The notes beneath the pieces were generated by a model. The model was not told the DNA's origin. It saw nothing but the letters and a program-made list of their open reading frames with translations, and did no database searches. Below are positions 9,309-19,271 of a stretch of DNA of 64,000 nucleotides, in pieces; positions within the stretch are counted from its first letter, which is position 1; every line of letters begins with the position of its first letter. The stretch comes from Corynebacterium kroppenstedtii (GTDB lineage: Bacteria > Actinomycetota > Actinomycetes > Mycobacteriales > Mycobacteriaceae): NCBI RefSeq assembly GCF_016894245.1, contig NZ_CP069792.1, positions 496,001 through 560,000 on the forward strand, in the 5' to 3' direction. The position numbers and the translations under genes were made by a program.

Positions 9309-9475
9309 ACCATTCCTCTTCCCTCACATGCCCTCTTCCTTCGCATGTGACCCATGAAGGCTGAATTTCCATCCTACGGGCGTAATCCCACGCTGACCCC
9401 ACGATGACCGAGCGATGGTCGAGCGCGGACCACATCTGGACTTTGGATCCTTGTTAGATCGCTTTCCTAAAAGGA

Positions 9476-9557
9476 TAGAGGAAATAAACCTCTACAGGCT
9501 TTCGCCTCAGTGAGGACCAGGTCAATACACTCCATTCCGAGTGATGAAGACCTCACT
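9476..9557 (+). promoter_or_regulatory. Hairpin-rich leader before the PTS gene
   Basis: Three nested or adjacent inverted repeats lie just before the EIICBA start: TAGAGG/CCTCTA (9476-9481 and 9489-9494), AGGC/GCCT with a TTTC loop (9496-9499 and 9504-9507), and AGTGAGG/CCTCACT (9509-9515 and 9551-9557). PTS genes are often controlled by repressor operators or RNA antiterminators, so this may be such a leader. There is no direct match to a known element. Confidence 0.3.
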
Positions 9558-9592
9558 TGATTCGCGCGTTGGGTGCAACCACCATAGGTTGT

Positions 9593-11896
9593 ATGACAAG
9601 TACCGCGCGCTCGTCCTCGCGTAAAAATCCTGAGGCCACCCAGCGGCCAGATTCACTCCCGATCACGGCCGGCGACCCGTCGTCGGCGGCGTCGAGAAAT
9701 AAGTTTCACAAACCCGACTTTTCCCAGCTCCAGCGGTTGGGCAAAAGCCTCATGCTCCCCATTGCGCTCCTGCCCGCAGCGGGAATACTCCTCCGATTAG
9801 GTCAAGACGACCTCCTCGGAAGGATCAAAACTCCCGTCATCGGGCCTTTTTTCGAGGCGATGAGCGCCGCCGGCCAAGCGCTTTTCTCCCAACTCCCCCT
9901 GCTCTTTGCCGTCGGCGTAGCTATTGGATTCGCTAAGAAAGCCGATGGGTCAACAGCCCTAGCGGCCGTCGCCGGCTACCTCGTGATGGGGGCAGTGTTC
10001 AAACAGATGTCACCGCTTGTCCTCGCCGGAGTCACAGATTCCGCAGGCGACCAAGCCCTCATCGATTACAGCGTGTTCGGTGGTATCGTCGTCGGCCTGC
10101 TCACCGCGTGGCTCTACGACAAGTATCACGACATTAAACTGCCATCCTACCTTGGGTTTTTCGGCGGACGTCGATTTGTACCCATCGTCGTCTCAGTAAC
10201 GACGCTGATCACCGGATTTGTTCTGTCGTACATTTACCCCATTTTTAACGAAGGTCTAACAGCGATTGGGCGCTTCATCGGCGGAACGGGTGCATTAGGG
10301 GCATTTGTCTACGGATTTGCTAACCGAATGCTCATTCCGCTGGGGCTCCACCACATTCTGAACACCTACGTGTGGTTTATCTACGGTGATTACACCGGAC
10401 CTGACGGAACTGTTTCCGGCGAGCTCTCTCGCTTCGCCGCAGGTGACCACTCCGCGGGGCTGCTCACCTCCGGTTTTTATCCCATTCTGATGTTCGGCCT
10501 CCCCGCAGCAGCGCTGGCCATGATTCACACAGCAAAGAAAGGACAAAAAGCGACGGCGATCGGCATCCTCTCGGCCGCCGGGCTGACGGCTTTCTTCACC
10601 GGCGTCACCGAACCGCTCGAATTCGCGTTTATGTTCTTGGCGTTCCCCCTCTACGTCGTCCATGCGGTACTCACAGGGTTATCTCTGGCTATTGCGGAGC
10701 TGCTGAACATCCACCTGGGATTCTCGTTCTCTGCCGGACTACTCGATTTGATTCTCTACGGCACGGCCCCTGCTGCACACAACATTCCTCTTCTTATTGG
10801 TCAAGGGGTCGCGTTCGCTGTCCTGTACTACGTCATATTCCGTTTCACCATCGTGCATTGGAACCTTCACACGCCAGGCCGAGCGGACGCTACGGTCGGC
10901 GCAGCTAGCAGCCCGAGTGAGTCAGGATCAGGAAATGGCGCTAGGACGTCGAACACGGATCCGTCTGCGATCTCCTCTCCCATCACCGGTGAACCGGCAA
11001 CATCCGCTTCCCCATCGTCACGGGCGGAAGAGCTTATTGACGCTTTCGGTGGCCGGCAGAACCTCGCAAACGTGGATGCATGCATTACTCGGCTCCGCAT
11101 GGAAGTGAACAACCCCGCGGCCGTCGACAAGAACAAGCTCCAAGCGTTAGGCGCATCTGGGGTCATGGAGATCGGAACTAGTGTCCAAGCCGTCTTCGGG
11201 ACAGAGTCCGATGTACTTAAAGACGAAATTAACGCAGCTCTGGCTGTTGCTACCCCGGCAAAACACTCAGAGCCGACGCCGGATTCAGCGACACCCGAAC
11301 ACGCTACTTACAACGCGATAGACAACGCGGCATCCGACAGCGCGACCACGGGAGGCTCCACAGGCTCGGCCTCAGCAGACTCACGCTCCACGAGCTCACA
11401 TCCGACGGAATCTCACGGACAACTGGAGGTTCGCGCGCCACTCCCCGGAACAGTTATTCCACTCTCGCAGGTAGAAGATGAAACGTTCGCATCGGAAACA
11501 GTGGGCCGTGGCCTCGCTATATGCCCGGAAGATGGCGTACTCGAAGCCGTCGCCCCCGTCAGCGGCCGCATCATGCAGCTGTTCCCGCATGCCTTCGCCA
11601 TCATGACCGACGACCGCATCGGCGTCCTCGTGCACTTAGGTATCGATACCGTCGAATTAAACGGCCAAGGATTCACGGTGCACGCCAAGAAAGGCGACCG
11701 CGTTGTTCAAGGTCAGCCGATCGTGACATACGACGTACCCGCCGTCGCAGCAGCCGGCCGACCCACCACGGTTCCTGTTGTGGTGATGGATAGCCGGCGG
11801 ATGGAGATAACCATGGCATCCGAACCGACGGAGAACGCATCAGTCACGACCATGCGGCCACTGTTCTCCGTCGACAGGACTACTCCTCGGGGCTAA
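9593..11896 (+). CDS. nagE: PTS permease EIICBA, N-acetylglucosamine/glucose type
   Basis: Sugar phosphotransferase permease of about 767 aa that imports and phosphorylates its sugar. The domain order is C-B-A. The membrane IIC domain (about 45-425) contains GLHHILNT and TEPLEF. IIB (about 478-550) has the phosphorylated Cys497 in DACITRLR. IIA (about 610-740) has HLGIDTVEL with phospho-acceptor His681. The IIC sequence, including GFSFSAG where PtsG proteins have a different stretch, is closer to E. coli NagE than to PtsG, so GlcNAc is the favoured substrate, with glucose possible. Polar Ser/Thr/Pro linkers are unusually long (around 430-475 and 555-610). The ATG at 9593 is chosen; a TTG 36 nt upstream lacks a ribosome site. 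The gene is convergent with betB and overlaps its end by 17 bp. Confidence 0.88.
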   Translation: MTSTARSSSRKNPEATQRPDSLPITAGDPSSAASRNKFHKPDFSQLQRLGKSLMLPIALLPAAGILLRLGQDDLLGRIKTPVIGPFFEAMSAAGQALFSQLPLLFAVGVAIGFAKKADGSTALAAVAGYLVMGAVFKQMSPLVLAGVTDSAGDQALIDYSVFGGIVVGLLTAWLYDKYHDIKLPSYLGFFGGRRFVPIVVSVTTLITGFVLSYIYPIFNEGLTAIGRFIGGTGALGAFVYGFANRMLIPLGLHHILNTYVWFIYGDYTGPDGTVSGELSRFAAGDHSAGLLTSGFYPILMFGLPAAALAMIHTAKKGQKATAIGILSAAGLTAFFTGVTEPLEFAFMFLAFPLYVVHAVLTGLSLAIAELLNIHLGFSFSAGLLDLILYGTAPAAHNIPLLIGQGVAFAVLYYVIFRFTIVHWNLHTPGRADATVGAASSPSESGSGNGARTSNTDPSAISSPITGEPATSASPSSRAEELIDAFGGRQNLANVDACITRLRMEVNNPAAVDKNKLQALGASGVMEIGTSVQAVFGTESDVLKDEINAALAVATPAKHSEPTPDSATPEHATYNAIDNAASDSATTGGSTGSASADSRSTSSHPTESHGQLEVRAPLPGTVIPLSQVEDETFASETVGRGLAICPEDGVLEAVAPVSGRIMQLFPHAFAIMTDDRIGVLVHLGIDTVELNGQGFTVHAKKGDRVVQGQPIVTYDVPAVAAAGRPTTVPVVVMDSRRMEITMASEPTENASVTTMRPLFSVDRTTPRG

Positions 11897-13424
11897 ACCA
11901 CCCGGTCACGGCTGGCGTCGTGTTGAGGTAAATGTGCTTCGGCTCGGTGTATTCCTCCAGGCCAGTAGGGCCGAGCTCGCGGCCCATACCGGACTGGCCG
12001 AAGCCACCCCACTCTGCCTGCGGCAAGTAGGGGTGGAAATCATTAATCCAGATCGTCCCGTGCCGTAAACCGCGCGCAACGCGCTCTGCACGGCCCGCAT
12101 CGGAGGTCCACACAGCTCCGGCCAGTCCATAGTTGGTGTCATTCGCAATGCGGATGGCTTCCTCTTCCGTCGAGAATGTCTCCACCGTCACCGTCGGACC
12201 GAAGGCCTCATCGTGAACACAATCCATCTCTTGAGTGCAGTGATCAATCACCGTCGGCAAATAGAACCAACCGTCATCCAATGACGCACTGCCATCGGCC
12301 GTTGGGCCGGTACCAAAAGCACCGCCACACCGCACGCGGGCGCCTTGCTCGCGAGCATGTGCCACATAATTCGATACCTTCTCGCGATGCGCCTCCGAGA
12401 TTAACGCACCCGTCTCCGCTTTCTGGTCAAACGGGCCTCCCAAGCGAACCTTTTCTGCACGAGCAACAAGGTCTGTCACGAAACGCTCCGCAATAGACTC
12501 TTCGACAACAAGCCGAGCCCCCGCCGAGCACACCTGACCGGAGTGGACGAACGCAGCATTCATCGCGTTATCCAGTGCAGCGTCGTAGTCGGCATCCGCG
12601 AACACGACGTTCGGGTTTTTACCGCCCAGTTCAAGAGCTATCTTCTTCACTGTGAGAGAAGCTTCAGAGGCCAGATGGCGGCCGGTCTCTAACCCACCCG
12701 TGAACGACACCATATCGACACGCGGGTCACTTGATAATGGTGCACCAGCCGATTTACCAGCGCCAGTGATCAGGTTCCCTGCCCCCTTCGGCAACCCGGC
12801 CTTATCCATCACATCGAGAAGCAGCATTGACGTATGAGGAGTCAGCTCAGCGGGCTTCAGAACGAAGGTGTTCGCCGCCGCCACGCAGGGCGCAACTTTC
12901 CACGCAACCTGAAGGAGCGGGTAATTCCATGGGGTAATCAGCCCGCACACCCCAACCGGTTCACGCACAATACGTGAGCTTATCGACGTGTCACCAGCGT
13001 CAACGACGCGTCCGGCGTCGTTGCCGGCGAGCTTGCCGAAGTAACGGAAGCACCCGATGATGTCATCCATATCGGCATTCGATTCCATCAGACGCTTGCC
13101 CGTGTCCAAGGACTCCGCAAGCGCGAATTCGTCCTTGCGCTCCTCAATACCGTCCGCGACGGCGAGGAGAAGCTGGCCGCGATCAAAGCCCGACCATCCT
13201 GACCACACGCCCGAGTCGAATGCCTCACGAGCGGCGGCGATAGCGCGGTCGGTGTCCTCCGCCGATGCCTCAGAGACCACGCCCACTGCCTGATTGTTAG
13301 CAGGGCAGGTGATCGTCCGCGTCTCACCGTCTGTTGCAGAACCCCATTCGCCATTGATGAACAACGATTTCGGCTCGGCTGCCGGCGTCGGGGCAGTTTT
13401 CATTCGCGTCATTGATTGCGACAT
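11880..13424 (-). CDS. betB: Betaine-aldehyde dehydrogenase
   Basis: NAD(P)+-dependent aldehyde dehydrogenase of 514 aa, assigned to the second step of choline oxidation, betaine aldehyde to glycine betaine. Visible ALDH landmarks are TPWNYP (164-169), ELGGKN with Glu265, and SGQVCSAG with catalytic Cys299. The AGARL context after the Cys is like GbsA/BetB-type enzymes. The gene follows the BCCT transporter by 30 bp on the same strand, and the choline dehydrogenase gene is divergent beyond it, which makes the substrate assignment good though not proven. Several in-frame ATGs occur in the first eight codons, so the exact start is uncertain. Its 3' end overlaps the convergent PTS gene. Confidence 0.9.
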   Translation of the reverse strand: MSQSMTRMKTAPTPAAEPKSLFINGEWGSATDGETRTITCPANNQAVGVVSEASAEDTDRAIAAAREAFDSGVWSGWSGFDRGQLLLAVADGIEERKDEFALAESLDTGKRLMESNADMDDIIGCFRYFGKLAGNDAGRVVDAGDTSISSRIVREPVGVCGLITPWNYPLLQVAWKVAPCVAAANTFVLKPAELTPHTSMLLLDVMDKAGLPKGAGNLITGAGKSAGAPLSSDPRVDMVSFTGGLETGRHLASEASLTVKKIALELGGKNPNVVFADADYDAALDNAMNAAFVHSGQVCSAGARLVVEESIAERFVTDLVARAEKVRLGGPFDQKAETGALISEAHREKVSNYVAHAREQGARVRCGGAFGTGPTADGSASLDDGWFYLPTVIDHCTQEMDCVHDEAFGPTVTVETFSTEEEAIRIANDTNYGLAGAVWTSDAGRAERVARGLRHGTIWINDFHPYLPQAEWGGFGQSGMGRELGPTGLEEYTEPKHIYLNTTPAVTGWFSPEE

Positions 13425-13454
13425 AAAGTGTCTGCACTCACTTTCCTATGATCG

Positions 13455-15812
13455 TTATTTTTCGCTCTGTGAAGCGGCTGAGCTCTGTTGTGACGCAGAG
13501 GACGAGTGACCGACTGTAGTCGATTCCTCCATGGAGTCCGACGAATCCGTCTCCTCTTGTTTTTCACTTCTCACAGAACTGCCTGTTGTAGCGGCACTGT
13601 CCGCAGCATAGTCGGAATAATCATCCACCCATTCAACAACCGGATCGGCATTATCCGACAAGTCAGAACCGCCCGGAAGGTCGGATTGAAGGTGAAGGAA
13701 TTCCATATGCCTCTCATACAAATCTAAAACGTTTTCAATGAGCTGAGATTCCGTATAACCATAAACGTCATACCCCAGCGATCCAGTGAGGGTGAAGATT
13801 TCCAACCGGTAATACAGTTCTTCACTGTCACTATCCAGATGGATGCGACCGGCAAACGACGGCATTGGGTACTGCGTGGGATAAATCTGATAGCGGAAGT
13901 CTTTATCGCTTCCGAACTTCACGCGGAAGTCAAGCTGAGCCAGGCCCAGGCCCTCCACAATTGACCGCGTGTACTCAACATCCGCACCGCGTTCCTTACA
14001 CGCCTTCGCCACTTTGTCTAGAGCAGGGGCGGCAACGTTATCAATGTACGTCTCTACCTGGGTATACGACGGGAATGACATGGCTCGGTTGAGGCGTTTC
14101 CTCCAATTCATTCCCGCTTCCGCAGGAGCAGCACGGCTAGACATTGCTCCGTGTAAGGCACGAGCACTCGATTTGGATTGCAGTAACTCTAAACGTAATG
14201 ACTTAAACAAGCTGTACATCACGAGATACATGACGATGGCGAATGGCAATCCCATAATGATCGTTGCGTTTTGCAGCGCGGGAATACCGTCGACGAACAG
14301 CATAGATATGGTGAGGACACCAACGGCGGCCGCCCAGAAAATACGAGACCACGCCCGTCCATCTTGCTGGGAGTCCGTAATTTTCGACGTGAAGTTACTC
14401 ATAACCAGGGCGGCGGAGTCCGCAGAGGTGATGTAGAGCAACAGGCCGATCAGCGACGCTGCCCCCATCACAATCATGCCGGCCGGATACTGCCCCAGCA
14501 GGAGGTAGAACGCGCGCTCTGGTTTATCAACTGCCATATGGCCAAAGTCGCTATCTCCGTGAATAACTTTATCCAGAGCGGAATTCCCGAAAAAGGACAC
14601 CCAAAGCAGGACGAATAAAAATGGTACGGACATCGTACCGACGACGAACTGACGTAGACTGCGTCCGCGCGAAATACGTGCCAGGAATAGACCGATGAAG
14701 GGGGCCCATGCCACCCACCATGCCCAGAAGAACAGCGTCCATGAGTTCAGCCATTCTTGGGCACCAGAGAAGGCGTAGGTATCCATCGTCATGCCGGGGA
14801 ACTTCGAGACATATTCGCCAACATTCATAACCAAAGCGTCGAAGAGGAATGCTGTTCGGCCTGTGACCAGGATGTAGAGCATCAACCCGATAGCGAGGAG
14901 CACGTTGATCTCTGAGAGCCGTTTAATTCCTTTATCGACACCGGACACTGCAGAAATCGTGGCCACCGCAACAGCTAACACGATCAGGCCTATCTGCCAG
15001 GCCAAGTTTTCGGGAAAGTTAAAAAGTACCTTGAGCCCGTAATTGAGCTGAACAACGCCGATGCCCAACGATGTGGCGACACCGAAAACCGTGCCCAACA
15101 TAGCCGCAATATCGACGGCATCACCGGCGGGGCCATGGATCCTCTTGCCGATAAGTGGGTAGAGTGCAGATCGGATGGATAAGGGCATATTCAGGCGGTA
15201 CGCAAAGTACCCAAAGGCCATTCCCATTAACGCGTAGAGGGCCCACCCGGTGATCCCGTAGTGGAACAGGGTGAAGACAACGGCTTGACGTGCAGCTTCA
15301 ATACTTTCACCATCCCCTGAGGGCGGGTGATAATACTGACTAACCGGTTCTGCCACCGAGAAGAACAACAGATCAATGCCGATACCTGCGGCAAAAAGCA
15401 TGGATGCCCAGGAGAAGAGACCGAACTGCGGTTTAGCATGGTCCGGCCCCAATTTGATGAGGCCCGCACGGGTGATGGCGACGCCCAGCATAAACAGCAC
15501 AGCCACCGTGGCGGTGAGGATATAGAACCATCCAGCATTCTTCGACACTGTTCCGACGATGTTCGTCAGTACGGACAGCGCGTTATCGGGAGTCAGTATC
15601 GCCCACAGCGCAATACAGATGATGAGAACGCCGGAAATGATAAATACCGGCCAGTTCACATCTGGCGGGTCTATCGTCCGGGTTGGTTGAGACCCTCCGA
15701 CTACCTGATTTTTCGTCGGGTCTTTTTTCCCTGTGCCATTGTCGTCCGCATCCTCACGGTCAGGGATTGTCGACGTCTTTCTGGCTGAAATAGAACTCTC
15801 CAATCGGCCCAT
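13455..15812 (-). CDS. betT: BCCT-family choline/betaine transporter
   Basis: Secondary transporter of 785 aa, betaine-choline-carnitine family, importing choline (or a related trimethylammonium compound) with Na+ or H+. Twelve hydrophobic segments lie between about residues 52 and 545. The family signature with the Trp-rich stretch WAWWVAWAPFIG begins at 363 and continues to SRGR (381-384). A long hydrophilic C-terminal domain (about 560-785) contains the conserved fold found in BetT proteins, where it senses osmolality. The last 70 residues are Ser/Glu-rich and low complexity. It is the first gene of a two-gene unit with betB and is divergent from betA, which supports choline as the main substrate. 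Confidence 0.9.
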   Translation of the reverse strand: MGRLESSISARKTSTIPDREDADDNGTGKKDPTKNQVVGGSQPTRTIDPPDVNWPVFIISGVLIICIALWAILTPDNALSVLTNIVGTVSKNAGWFYILTATVAVLFMLGVAITRAGLIKLGPDHAKPQFGLFSWASMLFAAGIGIDLLFFSVAEPVSQYYHPPSGDGESIEAARQAVVFTLFHYGITGWALYALMGMAFGYFAYRLNMPLSIRSALYPLIGKRIHGPAGDAVDIAAMLGTVFGVATSLGIGVVQLNYGLKVLFNFPENLAWQIGLIVLAVAVATISAVSGVDKGIKRLSEINVLLAIGLMLYILVTGRTAFLFDALVMNVGEYVSKFPGMTMDTYAFSGAQEWLNSWTLFFWAWWVAWAPFIGLFLARISRGRSLRQFVVGTMSVPFLFVLLWVSFFGNSALDKVIHGDSDFGHMAVDKPERAFYLLLGQYPAGMIVMGAASLIGLLLYITSADSAALVMSNFTSKITDSQQDGRAWSRIFWAAAVGVLTISMLFVDGIPALQNATIIMGLPFAIVMYLVMYSLFKSLRLELLQSKSSARALHGAMSSRAAPAEAGMNWRKRLNRAMSFPSYTQVETYIDNVAAPALDKVAKACKERGADVEYTRSIVEGLGLAQLDFRVKFGSDKDFRYQIYPTQYPMPSFAGRIHLDSDSEELYYRLEIFTLTGSLGYDVYGYTESQLIENVLDLYERHMEFLHLQSDLPGGSDLSDNADPVVEWVDDYSDYAADSAATTGSSVRSEKQEETDSSDSMEESTTVGHSSSASQQSSAASQSEK

Positions 15813-16147
15813 GCGTCTCTTCCTTCAGTTTTTCTGGGACCGTATGAGTATAAACAATTTAGATAAAAAATGTAGTCGGTCACATTTCAAAAGAGTTGTC
15901 ACAATATGCATAGCTACTGTTCAAACGCTTTTTCGGGGTATTAAATACACATTTTCATCTTGATATTTTCGTCTATTTTTGATATTCTGATTATCCATTA
16001 TAAACGGGATACACGACCGAAAATGCGCAAGAAATGAGCTGCACTAATTCTACTGCGCTATTTTGCTGACGTGATCTCCGATACCCATGGCCATCACACG
16101 GCGCATCGGCGCCCTACGTATGCATTCTAGGCAAGGAGGATCTCTAC
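15813..16147. promoter_or_regulatory. Divergent betT/betA control region
   Basis: About 335 bp, strikingly A+T-rich between 15840 and 16010. It must contain the promoters of both the transporter unit and betA. The 8-mer TTGATATT is repeated at 15960-15967 and 15979-15986 (19-bp period). AAGGAGGA at 16133-16140 is the betA ribosome site. No betI or other regulator gene is nearby, so the controlling protein is unknown. Confidence 0.55.
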
Positions 16148-17920
16148 GTGAGTTCGTTTGCTTCTCGGCTGGAGTCCGCAGCCGCATCGGCTGGCTCAAG
16201 GATTGGCAAGCTTTTCCCCAGGTCCGGTTCAACGGTGGAACACCGCGACGTCGTTATCGTGGGCGCTGGTTCTGCCGGTTCCGTGTTGGCTAACCGGCTG
16301 TCATCAGACTTCTCGACGTCGGTCATGGTGCTAGAGGCAGGCAGGAACGACTCCCTGTGGGATCTCTACATCCACATGCCATCCGCATTCTCATTCCCCA
16401 TCGGCAATAAGCATTACGACTGGGAATACGAATCTGTTCCCGAGCCGGAAATGCACGGCCGTCGGATCTATCACGCCCGCGGCAAGGTCGTCGGTGGTTC
16501 GTCCTCGATTAATGGGCAAATTTTCCAGCGCGGTAACCCAATGGATTACGAGAAGTGGGGCAAGCGCGATGGATTAGAAAAGTGGGATTGGAAATACTGC
16601 CTCCCTTACTTCAAGCGCATGGAAACGGCGCTGGGGTCCCCCGATGACGATCCCCGCCGTGGGCACAATGGCCCCCTGCGTATGAAGCGCGGCCCGGCAA
16701 CATCGCCCCTGTTCAAGGCGTTCTTCAAGTCCATCGAGCAGGCGGGCTATAACTACACGCCGGATGTTAACGGGTACCGCCAGGAAGGTTTCGGCCCGTT
16801 CGACGCGAATATCGATCGTGGGCGTCGCCTTTCCGCTGCCCGCGCCTATCTTCACCCCGTCCTGGATCGCGACAACTTAGAGCTCCGCACCCGCGCGAAT
16901 GTTCGTCGCATTCTCTTCGAAGGTACGAAAGCCGTGGGCGTCGAGTATGACTGGCATGGCCGTACCCACCAGGTCCGCGCGGATAAAGTGATCCTGTGTG
17001 GTGGGGCAATCAATTCGCCGCAGTTACTGCAGGTGTCGGGCGTCGGCAATAAAGATTTGCTGAACAAGGTCGGCGTCAACGTCGTTAAGGATTTGCCGGG
17101 TGTCGGCGAGAACTTGCAGGACCACCTGGAAGTGTATGTTCAGTACAACTGCACCAAACCCGTGTCTGCTCAGCGCTACTTGGATAAGTGGCGGTGGCCA
17201 ATGCTGGGCTTGCAGTGGTTGACGACTCATAAAGGCCCGGTGGCAACATCGCATTTCGAAGCTGGTGGGTTCGCGCGTTCTAATGACAACGAGGACTACC
17301 CAAACCTCATGTTCCACTTCCTGCCCTTGGCCATGCGCTATGACGGCACGAAGCCGGAGGGTGACGACGGATTCCAGTTCCACGTCGGCCCGATGTATTC
17401 GGATGCCAGGGGATATGTGCGGATCACTGCGCCCACAGTGGATACAAAGCCGGATATTTTGTTCAACTACCTGTCGACGGAACAGGACCGTCGCGAGTGG
17501 GTTGAGGCTATCAAGGTGTCACGCAAGCTGCTGGATACCCCGGCAATGAAGGAATACACCGACGGGGAGATTTCTCCTGGCTCTGCGATACAAACCGACG
17601 AAGAGATTCTCGAATGGGTTCGGAATGACGCGGAGACCGCGCTGCACCCGTCCTGCACATGCGCGATGGGGCCGGACAGTGACCCTATGTCTGTGGTAGA
17701 TCCCTCTACCATGCAGGTTCACGGTACGGATGGTCTTTATGTTGTCGACGCTTCCGTCATGCCGTCTATTCCGAATGGCAATATTTACGCACCGACGATG
17801 ATGATCGCTGAAAAAGCGTCGGACATCATTGCGGGCAAGACTCCTCTTGCCGCTGATGAGACCCCGTTTTACCACGTCAAGCGTGGCGATCCGCTCAATC
17901 CGCCAGAGCAAGAGAAGTAG
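16148..17920 (+). CDS. betA: Choline dehydrogenase, GMC oxidoreductase family
   Basis: FAD-dependent GMC oxidoreductase of 590 aa, assigned to oxidation of choline to betaine aldehyde. The start is GTG with a near-perfect AAGGAGGA 7 nt upstream. The ADP-binding motif GAGSAG lies at 39-44, followed by VLEAG (61-65). The GMC signature near GKVVGGSSSING is present. The C-terminal active site has a His in LHPSCTCAMG (His500) and Asn545 in PNGNIYAP. Residues 1-30 form an Ala/Ser-rich extension that is not part of the core fold. Neighbouring betT and betB on the opposite strand support choline as the substrate. A perfect terminator hairpin follows the gene. Confidence 0.9.
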   Translation: MSSFASRLESAAASAGSRIGKLFPRSGSTVEHRDVVIVGAGSAGSVLANRLSSDFSTSVMVLEAGRNDSLWDLYIHMPSAFSFPIGNKHYDWEYESVPEPEMHGRRIYHARGKVVGGSSSINGQIFQRGNPMDYEKWGKRDGLEKWDWKYCLPYFKRMETALGSPDDDPRRGHNGPLRMKRGPATSPLFKAFFKSIEQAGYNYTPDVNGYRQEGFGPFDANIDRGRRLSAARAYLHPVLDRDNLELRTRANVRRILFEGTKAVGVEYDWHGRTHQVRADKVILCGGAINSPQLLQVSGVGNKDLLNKVGVNVVKDLPGVGENLQDHLEVYVQYNCTKPVSAQRYLDKWRWPMLGLQWLTTHKGPVATSHFEAGGFARSNDNEDYPNLMFHFLPLAMRYDGTKPEGDDGFQFHVGPMYSDARGYVRITAPTVDTKPDILFNYLSTEQDRREWVEAIKVSRKLLDTPAMKEYTDGEISPGSAIQTDEEILEWVRNDAETALHPSCTCAMGPDSDPMSVVDPSTMQVHGTDGLYVVDASVMPSIPNGNIYAPTMMIAEKASDIIAGKTPLAADETPFYHVKRGDPLNPPEQEK

Positions 17921-17953
17921 ATAGCCAAGCTGTGTAGACAGCTAGGTTGAGAG

Positions 17954-18003
17954 TCAGCGGGTGGCACTGGGAATGTAACCAGGTACCACCCGCTGATTTT
18001 TAT
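17954..18003. terminator. Strong terminator after betA
   Basis: Perfect 11-bp arms TCAGCGGGTGG (17954-17964) and CCACCCGCTGA (17986-17996), with an inner ACTGG/CCAGGT helix and TTTTTATG directly after on the plus strand. It may also end glf transcription coming the other way. Confidence 0.85.
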
Positions 18004-18043
18004 GTAGAGGGAGAATGCCCCACTCTAAGCCTGATCTCGGCAC

Positions 18044-19252
<1,209 letters not shown>

Positions 19253-19271
19253 CTATCTTTCGTTCGCTGGG

